From: Ligustrum vulgare
Taxonomy: Eukaryota; Streptophyta; Magnoliopsida; Lamiales; Oleaceae
Assembly: GCA_963555705.1 (NCBI GenBank)
Contig: OY743171.1
Location: 20,335,352 to 20,399,351 of the forward strand
Length of the DNA: 64,000 bases
Direction: 5' to 3'
Position numbers and translations under genes: made by a program. Below are positions 1 to 11,785 of the stretch, in pieces. Below the pieces are notes generated by a model. That model saw only the letters and a program-made list of their open reading frames with translations. It searched no databases and was not told the origin of the DNA. The number at the start of each line of letters is the position of its first letter. The stretch's first letter is position 1.

Positions 1-84
1 AGAAATGACAAATCAAACGCGTTTTCAGCAAATTTGAAAACAAAAATGAAAACAGGAAACACAAAACATTTTCGAAAATGAAAA

Positions 85-905
85 TACAAAATAAAATACA
101 AACAGAACGCCACCTAAAAGATCTCTTGATGACATTTCTGCACGATGAGTGATAAAAATTGAACTTCTCTTGGTTGTTGTGAAACCTACGTCGTCGCTGT
201 GGTGGATCATTTTGAAACTCTTGGAAGTGGTATCGAATATCTGAACCTTTGGTGCCATGTATTCGGGTCTATGCGCGTAAACGGAGTCCACTAGATAATA
301 TTTTCTAGGTGCAGGCTCAGGAAAGTTTATGTTCGAATTGTGTATAGAATTGCCAAAATTCGACTATCATGCGTGTTACACCTGGCAAAAAGAATGTGAT
401 GCACAGATTGAAATCACATACCGCTAGCACGTTTTGAGTCAGAATTCCTTTGCGTCCTCTAGAATATTCCCTTTCATGACGTGGTAGGACCACTCTGACA
501 TAAGTTCCGTCTATTGCTCCAATAGAATTTTGGAAAAGAGGAAATTTCGCTATATCTGGGTGGGTGATGTGATGGACTATCATTGTAATTAGAATCTGGT
601 TTCACAATTCGTGCGGCTAACATAACAACACGCAACACCGTCTGAAAGTAATGACTTATGGTTTGCAGCGAATGACCAAAAAGTGTTTGGACCTGTCTAT
701 ATCCTTTCCCGTGTGCTAAAATACACAGAAACATGCGAACTTGTTCATAGATATCTATGGCGGATGAACTTTGTAAACCATATTCGTCACGCAGGATGTG
801 AGTGAACTGTACAACCAAATTTGGGTACTATGGAATTCTTGAAAGCACGTTTGTGGGTGTGCATACAGATTTTGCAGCATGAACACGTGTCCATTTCTTC
901 GAGAA
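85..905 (-). pseudogene. PIF/Harbinger DDE transposase, decayed
   Basis: Remnant of a Harbinger-type transposase, a nuclear DDE enzyme that cuts and pastes its element. Seen on the minus strand, in order: a partial CFQEFH-type segment near 840-870, a helical N-terminal domain around 600-815 (ILRDEYGL, ILAHGKGYRQVQ, ISHYFQTVLRVV), the first catalytic block IGAIDGTYVRV near 500-525, then LVDSVYAHRPEYMAP near 255-295 (the second-Asp block, usually DAGY) and a C-terminal FNFYHSSCRNVIKRSF block near 115-160, which corresponds to the family's RNVIER motif. These blocks lie in different frames and the start is blurred, so several frameshifts are present. The Myb/SANT partner remnants lie upstream on the same strand, as in intact Harbinger elements. 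Inference: dead element. The terminal repeats were not identified. Confidence 0.75.
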
Positions 906-1059
906 GGGAACAAAAAATTTCAGGATTGAGATTGTTACTTGTATTCGCGCACCATACGTTCGGAAATTCGACAACAACGTAGCCAAGTCTCGATATCACT
1001 TTCCAACTGTTGCCTAAAGTCCTCATCGTTTGATAAATCGTTCGAGTTAGAATAACAAA

Positions 1060-1847
1060 TGAAGTGTACAATCGAAGTAGTCCCACATCACGATTTCTTT
1101 TCGAACTATGTGCACTTAAATGCTACTGGTATTTCATATGGATGGACATCTCAATTTAATGGACATGTTTGTAATGAAGAAGTGAAAAGAGGCCACTGCC
1201 ATTTGAAATTAATGGACATTTCAAAAGAGATGAAGGCTACTGACATTTCTTGTCAATGGCCATTTCAAACAAATAGGGAAGAAAGGCTACTTACCTTTCC
1301 AATTAATGGACATTTCAAAGAATGAAGACAACCAACTGGCATCTCAAAGAAATGAAGACAAGATTGTGTTTGTATTGACCACTTGACGATTTTTTTTTCC
1401 TTTGTTGTGGAGATAAAAATTTTCTGAACTGCACTTTTGATTACAACCCATTTATATAGACAAATAAAAAGAGCCTTATCATCACGTTTTGGAACAATGT
1501 AAAAAGACAATCCCGACTTCAGAGAATAAAATCCAACTTTGCATGCACAAAGTACTCTAGGGAATATATTCCCTTGCAAAAATAAAGACAGCCAAGAGGG
1601 AAAATAATTCCACGCGAGAATTTTATCTGCTAACAAGTCCAAGGAAAAAAAAAAAAAAAGCAGACACATCATATAACAAAGTACATACTAGCAAACAAAC
1701 TATGTAGTTCAAACACTAGTCGAAAACTTCAAATTTGAGTACATAGTGGATGACAGGAAGCAAGACTTATACAATTGCACATATGCCTTATTGTACACAA
1801 ACAGGATTATGAGAAAAATGAAAAACAATTACGGAAGAATTTGAACC
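1060..1847. other. Non-coding spacer with short degenerate repeats
   Basis: Lies between the two halves of the Harbinger remnant. From about 1140 to 1350 a short motif around AATGGACATTTCAAA recurs four or five times with changes, next to AAATGAAGAC repeats. ORFs here are low in complexity and match nothing I recognise. The poly-A run near 1645-1660 is simple sequence. Confidence 0.4.
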
Positions 1848-2339
1848 TCACAGGCCGGGTTTGCTGGAAAATTCGGATCTTGTTTGCAACCAATTTTGAT
1901 AGCTCCAATTCAACAAACTCGGCTTTGTATTCTCATCCTGTGCTGCCTGAAAGATGTCTCGATTTCCTCGAATGCTTAGGAAGGACAGTGCTAACAACCA
2001 TAACTCAGTTTTCTTGTCAATTTTACCCATTGCTTCAAGTTCTTCCATACACTTGTTGACTGTTATACCCTGATCGCTTTTCTTGTTCCTTAACGAGGAC
2101 AATTCCTCATCCAAACTCGCTAGACGTTCAACTGAACTGAACAATGCTCGTGCCCCATGTTTCACCTTTTTCCCCTTGTCCTTACGATTACTTGATTTGC
2201 ATTTTTCCCCACTCTTCCTACTTGATATGTCCATTCCATCAGTACACTTGCTCACACCCGGCTCATTGCTCGAGCCACTTCCTTCAACCTGTACCGGTAG
2301 GCGATCGACAATTGGATCACTGTCACTATCCTGGTTCAT
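1848..2339 (-). pseudogene. Harbinger Myb/SANT-like partner, C-terminal exon
   Basis: Open reading of 163 codons on the minus strand. The N-terminal half is a Ser/Lys-rich linker with a basic stretch (RKDKGKKVKHGARA); the C-terminal half has a heptad-like region (SVERLASLDEELSSLRNKK) and a conserved tail (ELWLLALSFLSIRGNRDIF). This arrangement is typical of the C-terminal part of plant Myb/SANT-like proteins encoded as the first gene of PIF/Harbinger elements, which carry the transposase into the nucleus and to the DNA. The SANT-like exon lies upstream at 3669-4005 on the same strand and the transposase remnant lies downstream. The ORF is open, but its 5' exon is shifted, so I treat it as part of a pseudogene. 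A host gene of the same family is possible. Confidence 0.6.
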
Positions 2340-3668
2340 GTCGAATCCCCGTCGGGAAAGTTTATTAGGCGTGACTGCGTACTTGGAATAATCATAGCTG
2401 TCCCTAAAGAGCCGGTTGTAACGGGTGTAAATTTCTCTGTGGCATATTTTGGATTTTCTTGTATAAACTCACGCACTTGTCTTGATCAAATTATTACTGA
2501 CGTGGTAAACTGGAATATGAGAGTCCATTTCCAAAATGAATGTTGAGAAAGTGACAAAAGACTCTTTGTTAAACAAAGTGGTTTCACTTGGCAGGTTAGA
2601 GAAGAAAAATCATATAAATTAGTACAGGTCTCCAAATAAATAAATTCCAAATTCTCATAATGGAGGACTTTATAATATATAATTTAATCTTTGGAATCAC
2701 TTTCGAATTCGTTTCATTTAAATGGCAATAAGATTTCAAGAATAGGGCAGTGTATAATTAATTATTTATTTTTTAAGGCTTCAATGTCATCGATGATCGA
2801 TTTTATCTGAAAACATTAGTAAGAGGGCTTGTTTGTTAATTTTTTATATTGTATTTAAAAAGATGTTTTTTACATTTTTTTAGGTGAAATATGTGGTTAA
2901 AAAGTAAAGAGAAAAAATATATATGGTTAAAAAGTAGAGAGAAAAAAATATATGTAGTTAAAAAGTTGTTTGAAGAATTATTTTGTTTAAATTTTCAGTA
3001 AACTCAGCTCCTACCTCTTCAGTGGACCAGGAGAGACAAATATTTTATTGACGTGGAAAATGATCACCAAACAAGGTGAAATTTTGAGGGAACTTATAAT
3101 ACTCGTGTGGTTATCACATATCAAAATTTGAGAGCACGACGAAATGTTTTGATATACTAAATTACTCATCAAAACAACTAAAGCAGTTTCTCATATTCTT
3201 TGAGACACAGTTTAATAAACTATCCAGAACTTAAGTTATATGGCATGAATTTCATGACACTTAAACAATACATTAGGTAACTCATAGGGATACCATTTCC
3301 AATTGGAATCACTTAAAAACTTGCAATATTTAAAGAGCAGCAACCTTTTGAATTAAGCACCAGAAACTGTGAATTGCAAAACATTAAATTGTGAAAACAC
3401 TTTCCGTTGACACCATTCGTATGCAACCCCTAACACGTGGACCCAATTCTGTCAAATAAAACTGAAGATTACTCTTATGGGACAATTCCACTTCTACTAA
3501 TCACAATTTAAAAGCGACCATAACATAAGGAAAAAAAACATAACAAAACCAACAAACTGAAACATTTACTTAACACCAGCTAAGAAACCGTCACCACCAA
3601 AAAGATCTGTAAATATGCATAATCTTCAAATTGTGCATACCTTAATCTTTCTTTCCTACCACTCCTCA
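2340..3668. other. Probable intron of the Harbinger Myb-like gene, AT-rich
   Basis: No coding sequence is seen. The stretch separates the two Myb/SANT-like exons on the minus strand and would be their intron. It contains a MITE-like segment at 2827-3078, listed separately. Confidence 0.4.
2827..3078. repeat. Tourist-like MITE candidate
   Basis: Left end GGGCTTGTTTGTTAA and right end CACCAAACAAGGTG are near complements of each other. The interior repeats GTGGTTAAAAAGTAGAGAG-like blocks that also occur in the MITE at 4461-4636. I cannot see a clean 3-bp target duplication, so the boundaries are approximate. Confidence 0.4.
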
Positions 3669-4005
3669 TCAATGATGATTCGATAGCCATGGTTCGTGTC
3701 TACTCAAACGCCTGTGCACCCTAGTCCCAGTAACTGAAACAACTTGTGTTGAGTTCGTACATGCGACCATCGATTTTTTAATTGGGTTTGATTCCAATTT
3801 TTCTTTGCATTCTTGTTGAACATAAGCTGAATTTTGTCCCAACCTTCGGGAAACATTTCCTACTCCGGTGACCTTCCGCAAGACCTAGTTCACAAGCTGC
3901 TAGAAAAACTTGGTGTTCTTTGTCACCCCATTTAGCTTTGTGTTGAACTTGGTGTTCTGGCTCTGGTGCGGTAGATATGCTGCCAGAAAAATCTACCGGC
4001 GGCAT
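3669..4005 (-). pseudogene. Harbinger Myb/SANT-like partner, N-terminal exon
   Basis: Minus-strand reading with the start of a Myb/SANT-like domain: KAKWGDKEHQVFLAACELG then EGHRSRKCF, matching the family's W-(T/S)-D/E...F...C pattern. The domain then continues in another frame (a QQECKEKL segment near 3780-3810), so at least one frameshift is present. The expected second and third Trp of the domain are not evident. Partner of the downstream exon at 1848-2339. Confidence 0.5.
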
Positions 4006-4460
4006 CGTAGTATAGACCTACAAAGGAAAGTTCATTTGGAAATCCCGTCTTTCCTACATTTGTTGGTAGACACAAGAAAAAAAATCGTTTGGACAACTGA
4101 GTGTAAGAGCCAGACCACGTGTTGTAAGTAACCAGGGAAGACGTTCCAGTTGTCCACTTTGGGATTTGATCGGCGAGTTGAGTTGGGAAGGATGAAAGAC
4201 AAGAAAATTGTGTAGTGAAGAATGTCTCCGCGTCCTTGAGATCTAATATGAGGGAATTTGGGGATGGAGGGGAGTAAGCATGTAAATGTATGAAGTAAAG
4301 TGAGGACATAATAGGCTAGCAAAGTTCCAACGGACTAAAATGCTGTAGTGGAGTTGTCAGTTGGCAGAAGAGTGTAATATTATATTAATTTATTTTTTAC
4401 GGTAGAAAAAATTTGGAAGTTGTATTTCTATGGTCTTCATATAGGTGCTTAATAAATTTA

Positions 4461-4636
4461 GCCTCCGTTTGGTAACACTGTTTGATTTATAAATTGGTTT
4501 ATTTATGATTTTGAAGTAAAAAGTAGTGGTTGAAAATTGGAGAGAGAAAAATGTGTGGTTATAAAATGGTTTGGGAAATTGTGTGATTTATAAATTGGTT
4601 TATAAACCAAAAAAAGTATGTTTACCAAACAAGGGC
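4461..4636. mobile_element. Tourist-like MITE (PIF/Harbinger), TTA target duplication
   Basis: 176-bp element. Left end GCCTCCGTTTGGTAACA, right end GTTTACCAAACAAGGGC, which are inverted relative to each other. It is flanked by TTA at 4458-4460 and again at 4637-4639, the 3-bp duplication typical of Harbinger-mobilised MITEs. The interior has inverted copies of TTATAAATTGGTTTAT. A diverged relative lies at 62193-62346. Confidence 0.8.
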
Positions 4637-4639
4637 TTA

Positions 4640-5813
4640 ATTAAAACTTGATATTTGAACATAAAATTATATTTCTTGAAATATGAACTAGGACATTTAT
4701 AAACTTGCTCTCCTGTAACTTCCACAACTTAAAACTAGTAATCGAAGTTCATTATCGGATCAGGTTTTAGCCTTTTAGGTGAGGTGTAGATGGAGTTGAA
4801 AAGTAAAAAATTGTAAGTTAAAAGTAAAATGTATGGTGTAGATTGGGTACTCTAGAAAAATGAGATGGAAAACTGGGTACCAAACAGGGTATTAAACACT
4901 CCATTTGTAATAACAAATCGACCTATGGACTAATGCAAGCTCAAAAACAACATAATTAATTATTCAATCAACATGTCAATAAATAATATTTATTTTAAAA
5001 ATGTCACGAGTACAAATAAATTAACTCGACGGGCATATACTATCCAACACCAAGTGCAAATGATGCTTCAGAAATGGAACTATATTTAATTCTGGGGAAT
5101 GCATAATTTTCTTCATGGGTAAGAAATTCAGAACAATAGATTTTTGCGGTCTGTTGCTTTTAGGCACACCCACGTAAATATCATAAAGTTGAACCTTTTT
5201 AAGCTAGGGGTCCGCTGGATCTAGTAGTTCTCGTGGCTGATTTAAGTTTAGTTTAATGGATGGGCATGGTAAAAATCTTGTTTGGATATTTGGTCGTGGT
5301 AGAAATATTGTTGGAAATTTTGAGTGCTTGTGTAGGCTTCTAATCTGGGGAGTGAGATGATATGAAGACAAGATCATTGGTTATATTTTTGAGGTATCCT
5401 AGACATTGTGTGGATGCGTTTTCAATAATTTATTTTATCAGGAGATAATATTAATGAATAATTGAGAGATTATTCTAAACTGGAGGGTGTATATATTCTT
5501 ATCATCTGGAGTAGGAAGTGGGGAATGTATTGAAAGAAGATAATGGTTGGATTTTCTACAGCTGTTTCGTGTTCTATGGATTATGGTCTGACTTGAAAAT
5601 AAGGTTGCAGAGGACTAAAGCGAAAGTTCAGCAATTTCTTTGCCTTATATATATGTGGAGCTGTTGAGTAACAATACCTGTTGGCAATTCCTGTTTTCCT
5701 TTGCCTACTTTAAAGCCATTTTGTTATTCTCTTCTTTTGTAATTTATATATTGTAGTTAATAATAATAGTTATGATTTGATACTTGATAGTATATAAATC
5801 TGCATCTTTGCAG
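4640..5813. other. Non-coding; intron or upstream region of the FKBP gene
   Basis: No exon for the missing N-terminal half of the first FKBP domain is visible here. It ends in a pyrimidine-rich stretch and CAG at 5811-5813, the splice acceptor for the first visible exon. A segment at about 4790-4890 ends in TACCAAACAGGGTATT and may be another old MITE end. Confidence 0.5.
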
Positions 5814-8208
5814 GACAAGTTATCAAGGGATGGGACCAAGGTATCATAACTATGAAGAAGGGTGAAAATGCTATTTTTACCATTCCCCCTGAGTTGGCAT
5901 ATGGCAAATCTGGTTCTCCTCCGACTATTCCTCCGAATGCCACTCTCCAATTTGATGTTGAACTGCTATCCTGGGTCAGTGTCAAGGACATTTGCAAAGA
6001 TGGTGGAATATTCAAGAAGATTCTTTCCAAGGGAGAGAACTTGGAGAACCCTAAGGACCTTGATGAAGTTTTTGGTACGGGAAAATTGTAGTTTAAATGA
6101 GTGAGTTTTGATTCAACAAGTTTTTACTAACTGTACCCTATCTTACAATCCAGTCAAATATGAGGTTAAACTAGAAGATGGAACTTTAGTTGCAAAATCA
6201 GACGGAGTTGAATTCACCGTACAAGAAGGTGACCTTCAGATATTTTTTGTTGAGCAACAGTTCTGGTTTATGTCTATGTTCTTAAGAGGATAGTATCTTT
6301 GTTTTCAGGTCATCTTTTTCCTGCTCTTGCCAAGGCTGTGAAGACAATGAAGAAAGGTGAAAAGGTTCTTCTCACAGTCAAGCCAGGATGTGAGTACCAT
6401 ATTTGCTAATTTTCAAAATTTGAAAGTGGAATCAAGTAACTAATACTCGTAATCCAAATCTTTTAAATATAATTTTCTCCATTGCAGATGGATTTGGTGA
6501 GAAGGGAATTCAAGCATCTGGTGATGTTGGAGCTGTCCCACCAAATGCTACGTTAAACATCATTATGGAGTTGATCTCATGGACGACAGTTTCTATGGTC
6601 ACCGATGACAAGAGAATCATTAAGAAGATTCTGAAAGAGGGGGAAGGAAATGATCGCCCGAATGAAGGAGCTGTTGTGAAATGTAAGAATCTTAATATAT
6701 ATTTGTTCAGTGAAAAATTTGTTTACAACAACATATTTTCTTAACTCACTTTTTAACCACACATATTTTTTAAATCACCTTTTTTATCACATATTTACCT
6801 TGTAAACGATATATTCTTTATTTCTTCTGACAATCCACCATTTAGACCTGAAATATCTTTCTATTTGTGCTTACCAGTGAAATTGATCGGGAAGCTTCAA
6901 GATGGTACTGTCTTCGTTAAGAAAGGTGACGGGGATAACGAACATGATCTTTTTGAATTTATGACGGATGAAGGTAAGAGAGTATGAGATTTTGTTTGCC
7001 TTTCTTTGATTTCTATTTGCCTTTTTGTGATCTTTGCTATTTTTGAATAGAGCAAGTAGTTGAGGGTTTGGATAGGGCTGTGATGACAATGAAGAAAGGA
7101 GAGGTCGCACTATTGTCAATTGCACCAGAGTATGCATTTGGTTCATCTGAGTCAAAACAAGAGCTGGCTGTGGTCCCACCAAACTCAACAGTGTACTATA
7201 ATGTTGAGCTTGTCTCGTTTGTGAAGGTCAGTATATTGTGTTTAACTATTGTCGAATTGTCAATCTCGAAGATTAGATTACATATCTACTTTGGCATCTT
7301 CAGGAGAAGGAATATTGGGATATGAATACGCAAGAAAAGGTTGAGGCAGCTGGCCAGAAAAAGGGAAAAGGAAATGCATTATTCAAGGCGGGCAAACATG
7401 CTAAAGCCTCAAAGACATATGAGAGGGTAAAGGAGTAATTGTTTTCTATTTATAAACGAAGCTTTATAGATATGCATGTCTTATGTAATGCACCTCATGC
7501 CATGAATTTCTGATGCAGGCTGTCAAGTACGTTGATTATGAGACTTCTTTCAATGAAGAGGAAAAGAAACAGGCCAAAGTGTTGAAGGTTACTTGCAATC
7601 TGAACAATGCTGCTTGCAAGTTAAAACTTGGAGATTATAAGCAGGCAGAGAAGCTATGTTCTAAGGTTTGCCTAGCTCTTAATAGTCATTTCAGTTTTCA
7701 TTTTCCACATCACTAATGAGGAGGATGTGTGCATGAAGGTGTTGGAACTTGAGAGTACAAATGTGAAGGCGCTATATAGAAGAGCTCAAGCGTACGTGAA
7801 CATGGGTGATATGGTTCTTGCTGAATTTGATCTTAAAAAAGCTCTTGAAATTGACCCTGACAATAGGTAACATCAGGAATCTAGTTCTGCATTGACATTG
7901 AGTAGACATTTTAATTCCATTTTTTTCATAATTTTTGTGATTGGGTTGTTTTATGGAAACAGGGATGTGAAGCTCGAGTACAAAGCTCTTAAGACTAGGG
8001 TGAAGGAGTACAAAAGAAGAGAAGCCGAACTTTATGGTAACATGTTTTCCAAGTGGAATGTAAGTTCGGTATATTTAAGTTGTCTTTTAATTTTTTTGTC
8101 TTGTTGATTGAAGAAGAATAGACCGTTTCTTATGCTGATTTGATTATGATGTTGCAGAAAACCGATCCAAAGAAGGCAGAACCCATGAGCATTGACAATA
8201 ACGCGTGA
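5814..8208 (+). CDS. Multi-FKBP/TPR peptidyl-prolyl isomerase (ROF1/ROF2-like), 5' exons missing
   Basis: Immunophilin of the FKBP62/FKBP65 type: prolyl isomerase domains plus a TPR clamp that binds HSP90, with roles in heat and stress responses in Arabidopsis. Eleven exons join in phase: 5814-6074, 6154-6228, 6309-6389, 6488-6682, 6878-6973, 7051-7226, 7304-7426, 7519-7665, 7739-7866, 7963-8059, 8158-8208, all with GT-AG introns, giving about 475 codons and a TGA stop. The first exon opens inside FKBP domain 1 ([10 protein letters not shown]); domains 2 (KPGYGFGEKG) and 3 ([19 protein letters not shown]) are whole; TPR repeats follow ([30 protein letters not shown]) and a basic C-terminal tail. 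The family is usually about 550-580 residues, so roughly 95-100 N-terminal residues are absent. They may lie left of the window behind the Harbinger element, or be lost. The clean splicing argues for a recently working gene. Confidence 0.9.
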
Positions 8209-8440
8209 ACTCTCTGGAATGCTATCGTCCTTTGTAATCTCCTTCTTTTTTTATCTTTTATATTATATAACTTTTTTTATCTTTTATATTAATTATATAA
8301 CTTAAGTAATGAGAAAGGTGAGGGTTCTGTTGAGTACTCTTGTATGGTGAATACAAAAACTTCATGATTCGAAGGGGCATGTTTCATCATTTGAGTACAT
8401 GATGTCCATTGAAAAATGATTCTGTATCCCTGTGGTCTTC

Positions 8441-8443
<3 letters not shown>

Positions 8444-8518
<75 letters not shown>
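8444..8518. repeat. Compound (CT)n(AT)n microsatellite
   Basis: A run of about 17 CT units passes directly into about 20 AT units, 240 bp beyond the FKBP stop codon. Confidence 0.95.
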
Positions 8519-8520
<2 letters not shown>

Positions 8521-9705
8521 CAAATGTTGGTTTCATTTTTGAAAAATAGTTTTCACTTCTATTTGTAGATATTTGAATATTATTATGACTTCTGTCAATA
8601 CATATTTTTTATTTGTACATGTATGTGAGTGAAAATTAACTAAGAATGACATGCAATTGCTTATATTGGGATATTAGAATCATATTAACATTGGAGAAGA
8701 TATGTTTAAATCTATAGGTAGTTGTCAGCTTAATAGGGATAAAAAATGTCATTTTTTCCCCCTCATTATGTATTTATCAAATATCCATGGACCATGGGAA
8801 TGGTAGGTAATTGTGACTCTTAGAAAATTCTTAATGAATCTAATATAAATATTTTTTGTGGTTGCTTATCTGATGTAGTTGGGGAGCTGGTATTGATGGG
8901 TTCGTGAGCCTGCCTTTTGATTCATGGTTTAAATAGAGAACATTTTGTAGAATGAGACCTCTTGGAGAGCACATTTCTTCTTGAGAGAAGAATTGTTAAT
9001 TTCCTTCATACAGTGGTTCTATTATTGGAAGTGTCAACTTCATTTTAACAGTGGTTTTATTATTAAAAACAAATCTTTAGAATGTTAATAATGCAACAAG
9101 TGCATGACAAGGTAAGCATGGTACATAGATGATAAAAATTCTAAAATGTCTTCTTGTGGACTCCAACATCTCTAGATTTGAGCAAATCATTTCCTTAACT
9201 CAGTTGCCCTTAAATCTTGAACGATGATATCATTCTAACTACTATTGAACGTGCAATTGTAGGCTTTTATGTATTATATAATATATTTGATAGTTAAAGT
9301 GGTAATGTAGTTCGGATCGTAATCAAATTGGATATGAGAATTGGGTTTGAATTGAAGTTTAGGCCGTAATCAAATTAGAGCTCAGCTCTTCAATGTAGGA
9401 TGAGAGAGTTTTGTGTGGGTTTTGAATGTCAAAAGATTCATACAATTCTAGATGCTCGTTTAATCCCTTATTTACAGAGATTTTGGGGGTGAAGACATAA
9501 TAATTACAATTCACTGACACAAATAACTTAAGACACTTTGCGCGAATTATAGTCTACAATTGTCAGTAATTAAGGTTAATAACAAATAACAATATGATTG
9601 ATTTGACAATATCATACGCTCTTGCTTCAAATGCATAATATCTTGGTGTTATTCAGGTAGGCTGCTTTAATATATTACATAGTTGACCTTCATGTTTGCA
9701 TCAAA
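8519..9705. other. Intergenic, no gene seen
   Basis: AT-rich sequence without a coherent reading frame, splice-linked exons or recognisable element ends. Confidence 0.5.
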
Positions 9706-10080
9706 TGTCACACCATGATCCAATTCGGTTAATGTTGATATACGAACCTCGACTTTACCTCCGAGCCATCACCAGTGGGACTTGGACTCCACCTCGGATC
9801 CATCATCATGTAGGACCTAGACACCATGTCAACTCCATCACCACGTGGGACCTGGATGCCACTTCGAATCCATCACTATGTGGGACATGGAGTTAATGTG
9901 TATGATAACTAATCTCATTGGACATAACTGACCTTCCAGAATAGATCGGTGACAACAAATGAACCTGGACTTCACCTCGAACTCATCAACATGTTGGACT
10001 TGAACTCCACTTGGCTCCATCGTCATGTGGGATTTGGACTCCACCTCGGATCCATCATCTTATGGTATCTGATATGTCAA
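9706..10080. repeat. Degenerate 35-bp minisatellite, left block
   Basis: Imperfect tandem units of about 35 bp around CACCTCGGATCCATCA followed by TGTGGGACCTGGACT. Related units reappear at 15375-15670 on the far side of the Copia element, so the element probably inserted into one repetitive tract. ORFs inside are by-products of the repeat. Confidence 0.65.
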
Positions 10081-10174
10081 CTGATTTTGTTTGACATAGT
10101 TGACCTTCCAAATCAGTTCGATGATAACAAATGCCTCTCGAGATCGATGCTTTGAAAACTCAAATATGGATCTT

Positions 10175-10362
10175 TGTACAAATTATTTCTTGAGGACTTA
10201 TTTTGATTTGTCTAAATAGTTTTAGTACCACCGTTGTAATAAGTGTTCTGTTAGGTAGTTTCTTTCTTTTCCTTTATATAGACGGACGTTTGTACTGAGA
10301 AGAAGATTTTTTTCAGCATTCGAGTAAAAAATAAATTCTTAGCTTCCAGCTATCTTTGAACA
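10175..10362 (+). repeat. 5' LTR of the Copia element
   Basis: Starts TGTACAAATT and ends CTTTGAACA. It contains CTTTATATAGACGG at about 10275, a TATA-like signal. It differs from the 3' LTR by an 83-bp segment present only here. Confidence 0.9.
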
Positions 10363-10376
10363 TGGTATCAGAGCGC
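10363..10376 (+). other. tRNA-Met primer-binding site
   Basis: TGGTATCAGAGCGC directly follows the LTR. It matches the complement of the initiator tRNA-Met 3' end used by most plant copia elements. Confidence 0.9.
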
Positions 10377-10447
10377 GGTAGATTCTAGGGAACTCTAAAT
10401 CTACACGCAACGAATTGTCTGAAGGAATCGATCACGACTGAGCAGAT

Positions 10448-11785
10448 ATGGCTGAAGTTGCAGATGATGATCTATTACCTTCGGATTCAAGGATTAATCA
10501 GAGGAATCAAGGAGGTGATAAACAGAATGACGTAAACATTTCAGATCCACTGTTTTTACACAGCTCAGATCACCCAGGTATGAGTATGACACTCGTTACC
10601 ACTCCCTTAACTGGTAAGAACTTCGTGGCGTGGAATAGATATGTGAAGATAGCCCTTGGAGCAAAAATGAAATTAGGGCTTATTGATGGCACTGTTGAAA
10701 TACCTGATAGAAATTCACAGGATTATGAGAAGTGGTCCAAGGTGAATTGTATGGTGACTTCGTGGTTATTGAATTCTATTTCGAAGGAGATAGTAGAGGC
10801 CTTTTTATACACCAGTAGCGCTAAAGAGCTTTGGTTAGAAATTGAAGAAAGTTTCGGTGGCTGTAACGGTCCTATGTTATACCAGATCCAGAGAGAAATC
10901 AGCTCAATCTCGCAGGGCACCATGACAATTTCCCAATATTACACAAAGTTGAAAAGACTTTGGGATGAATTAACATTCCTGATGCCCACTCTTGAATGTA
11001 CTTGTGGATCTGCTAAATCTGTATCAGACATGACTTCCTTTAATAGGCTTATGCAGTTCCTTATGGGACTTAATGATGAATATGAACATATTCGTAGTCA
11101 AATTTTAGTTATGGATCCTTTGCCCCCTGTTAACAAGGCTTATTCTATGATCCAGAGAGTTGAAAAACAAAGGGAAGTGCAAGTATGCTTTGGAGATAAT
11201 GCTGAGGTTAATGCTATGTATGTGAAGACACTGGGGTATAAAAAAGATGGGGGAGGTAGAGCACATGATGGGGGAGGAAGAGGATATGGCAGAAGGAATG
11301 ATATTAGTAAGGAAAAGAAGAATCAATTCTGCACACACTACAATACTACAGGACATAGCAAGGAATTTTTCTTTAAGATCATAGGGTATCGGGACTGGTT
11401 TAGACAGCTGAGTGAACGAAAGAAAAAGGCTGGAGACAGGTATACTGCTCACATGGTTGATACACCTTTGGATGTGAGAGCTAACATGGGAGTTGGAAGA
11501 GTAAAGGACCAGTATCGGAACTTGAACATATCAGGGATGATTCAACATGAACTAGCAAAAATGATGGCTGGAAAAGGAGCTGATGCTGGGAATATAGTTA
11601 GCTTTGCTCATATGAATGACTTTGCAGGTTCTATTCTTAAGCTTGAACTCTATTCAGCTCTAAGTGCTTCTAATTTAATAGGACCTAAATCATGGATCAT
11701 TGATACCGGAGCTTCCAATCACATGTGTAATGACATATCCCTGATAAAAAAAATCCAAAACCCACTGATAAAGCTATTCCAGTTT
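10448..11785 (+). pseudogene. Copia gag and protease start
   Basis: Long open reading from ATG 10448. The gag region carries the UBN2-type core (FVAWNRYVKIALGAKMKLGL, LMGLNDEYEHIRSQIL) that forms the virus-like particle. The zinc knuckle near 11330-11375 reads CTHYNTTGHSKEFF: the second and fourth Cys of the expected C-X2-C-X4-H-X4-C are replaced by Tyr and Phe, so it should not bind zinc. A retropepsin motif WIIDTGASNHMC follows near 11690-11730. The frame is lost at runs of A (near 11750) and T (near 11783), where translation should move into the pol frame. Confidence 0.85.

Noticed and set aside
1265..1672. Minus-strand ORF of 135 codons
   Set aside because: Low complexity, no domain, overlaps simple repeats and poly-A; probably chance.
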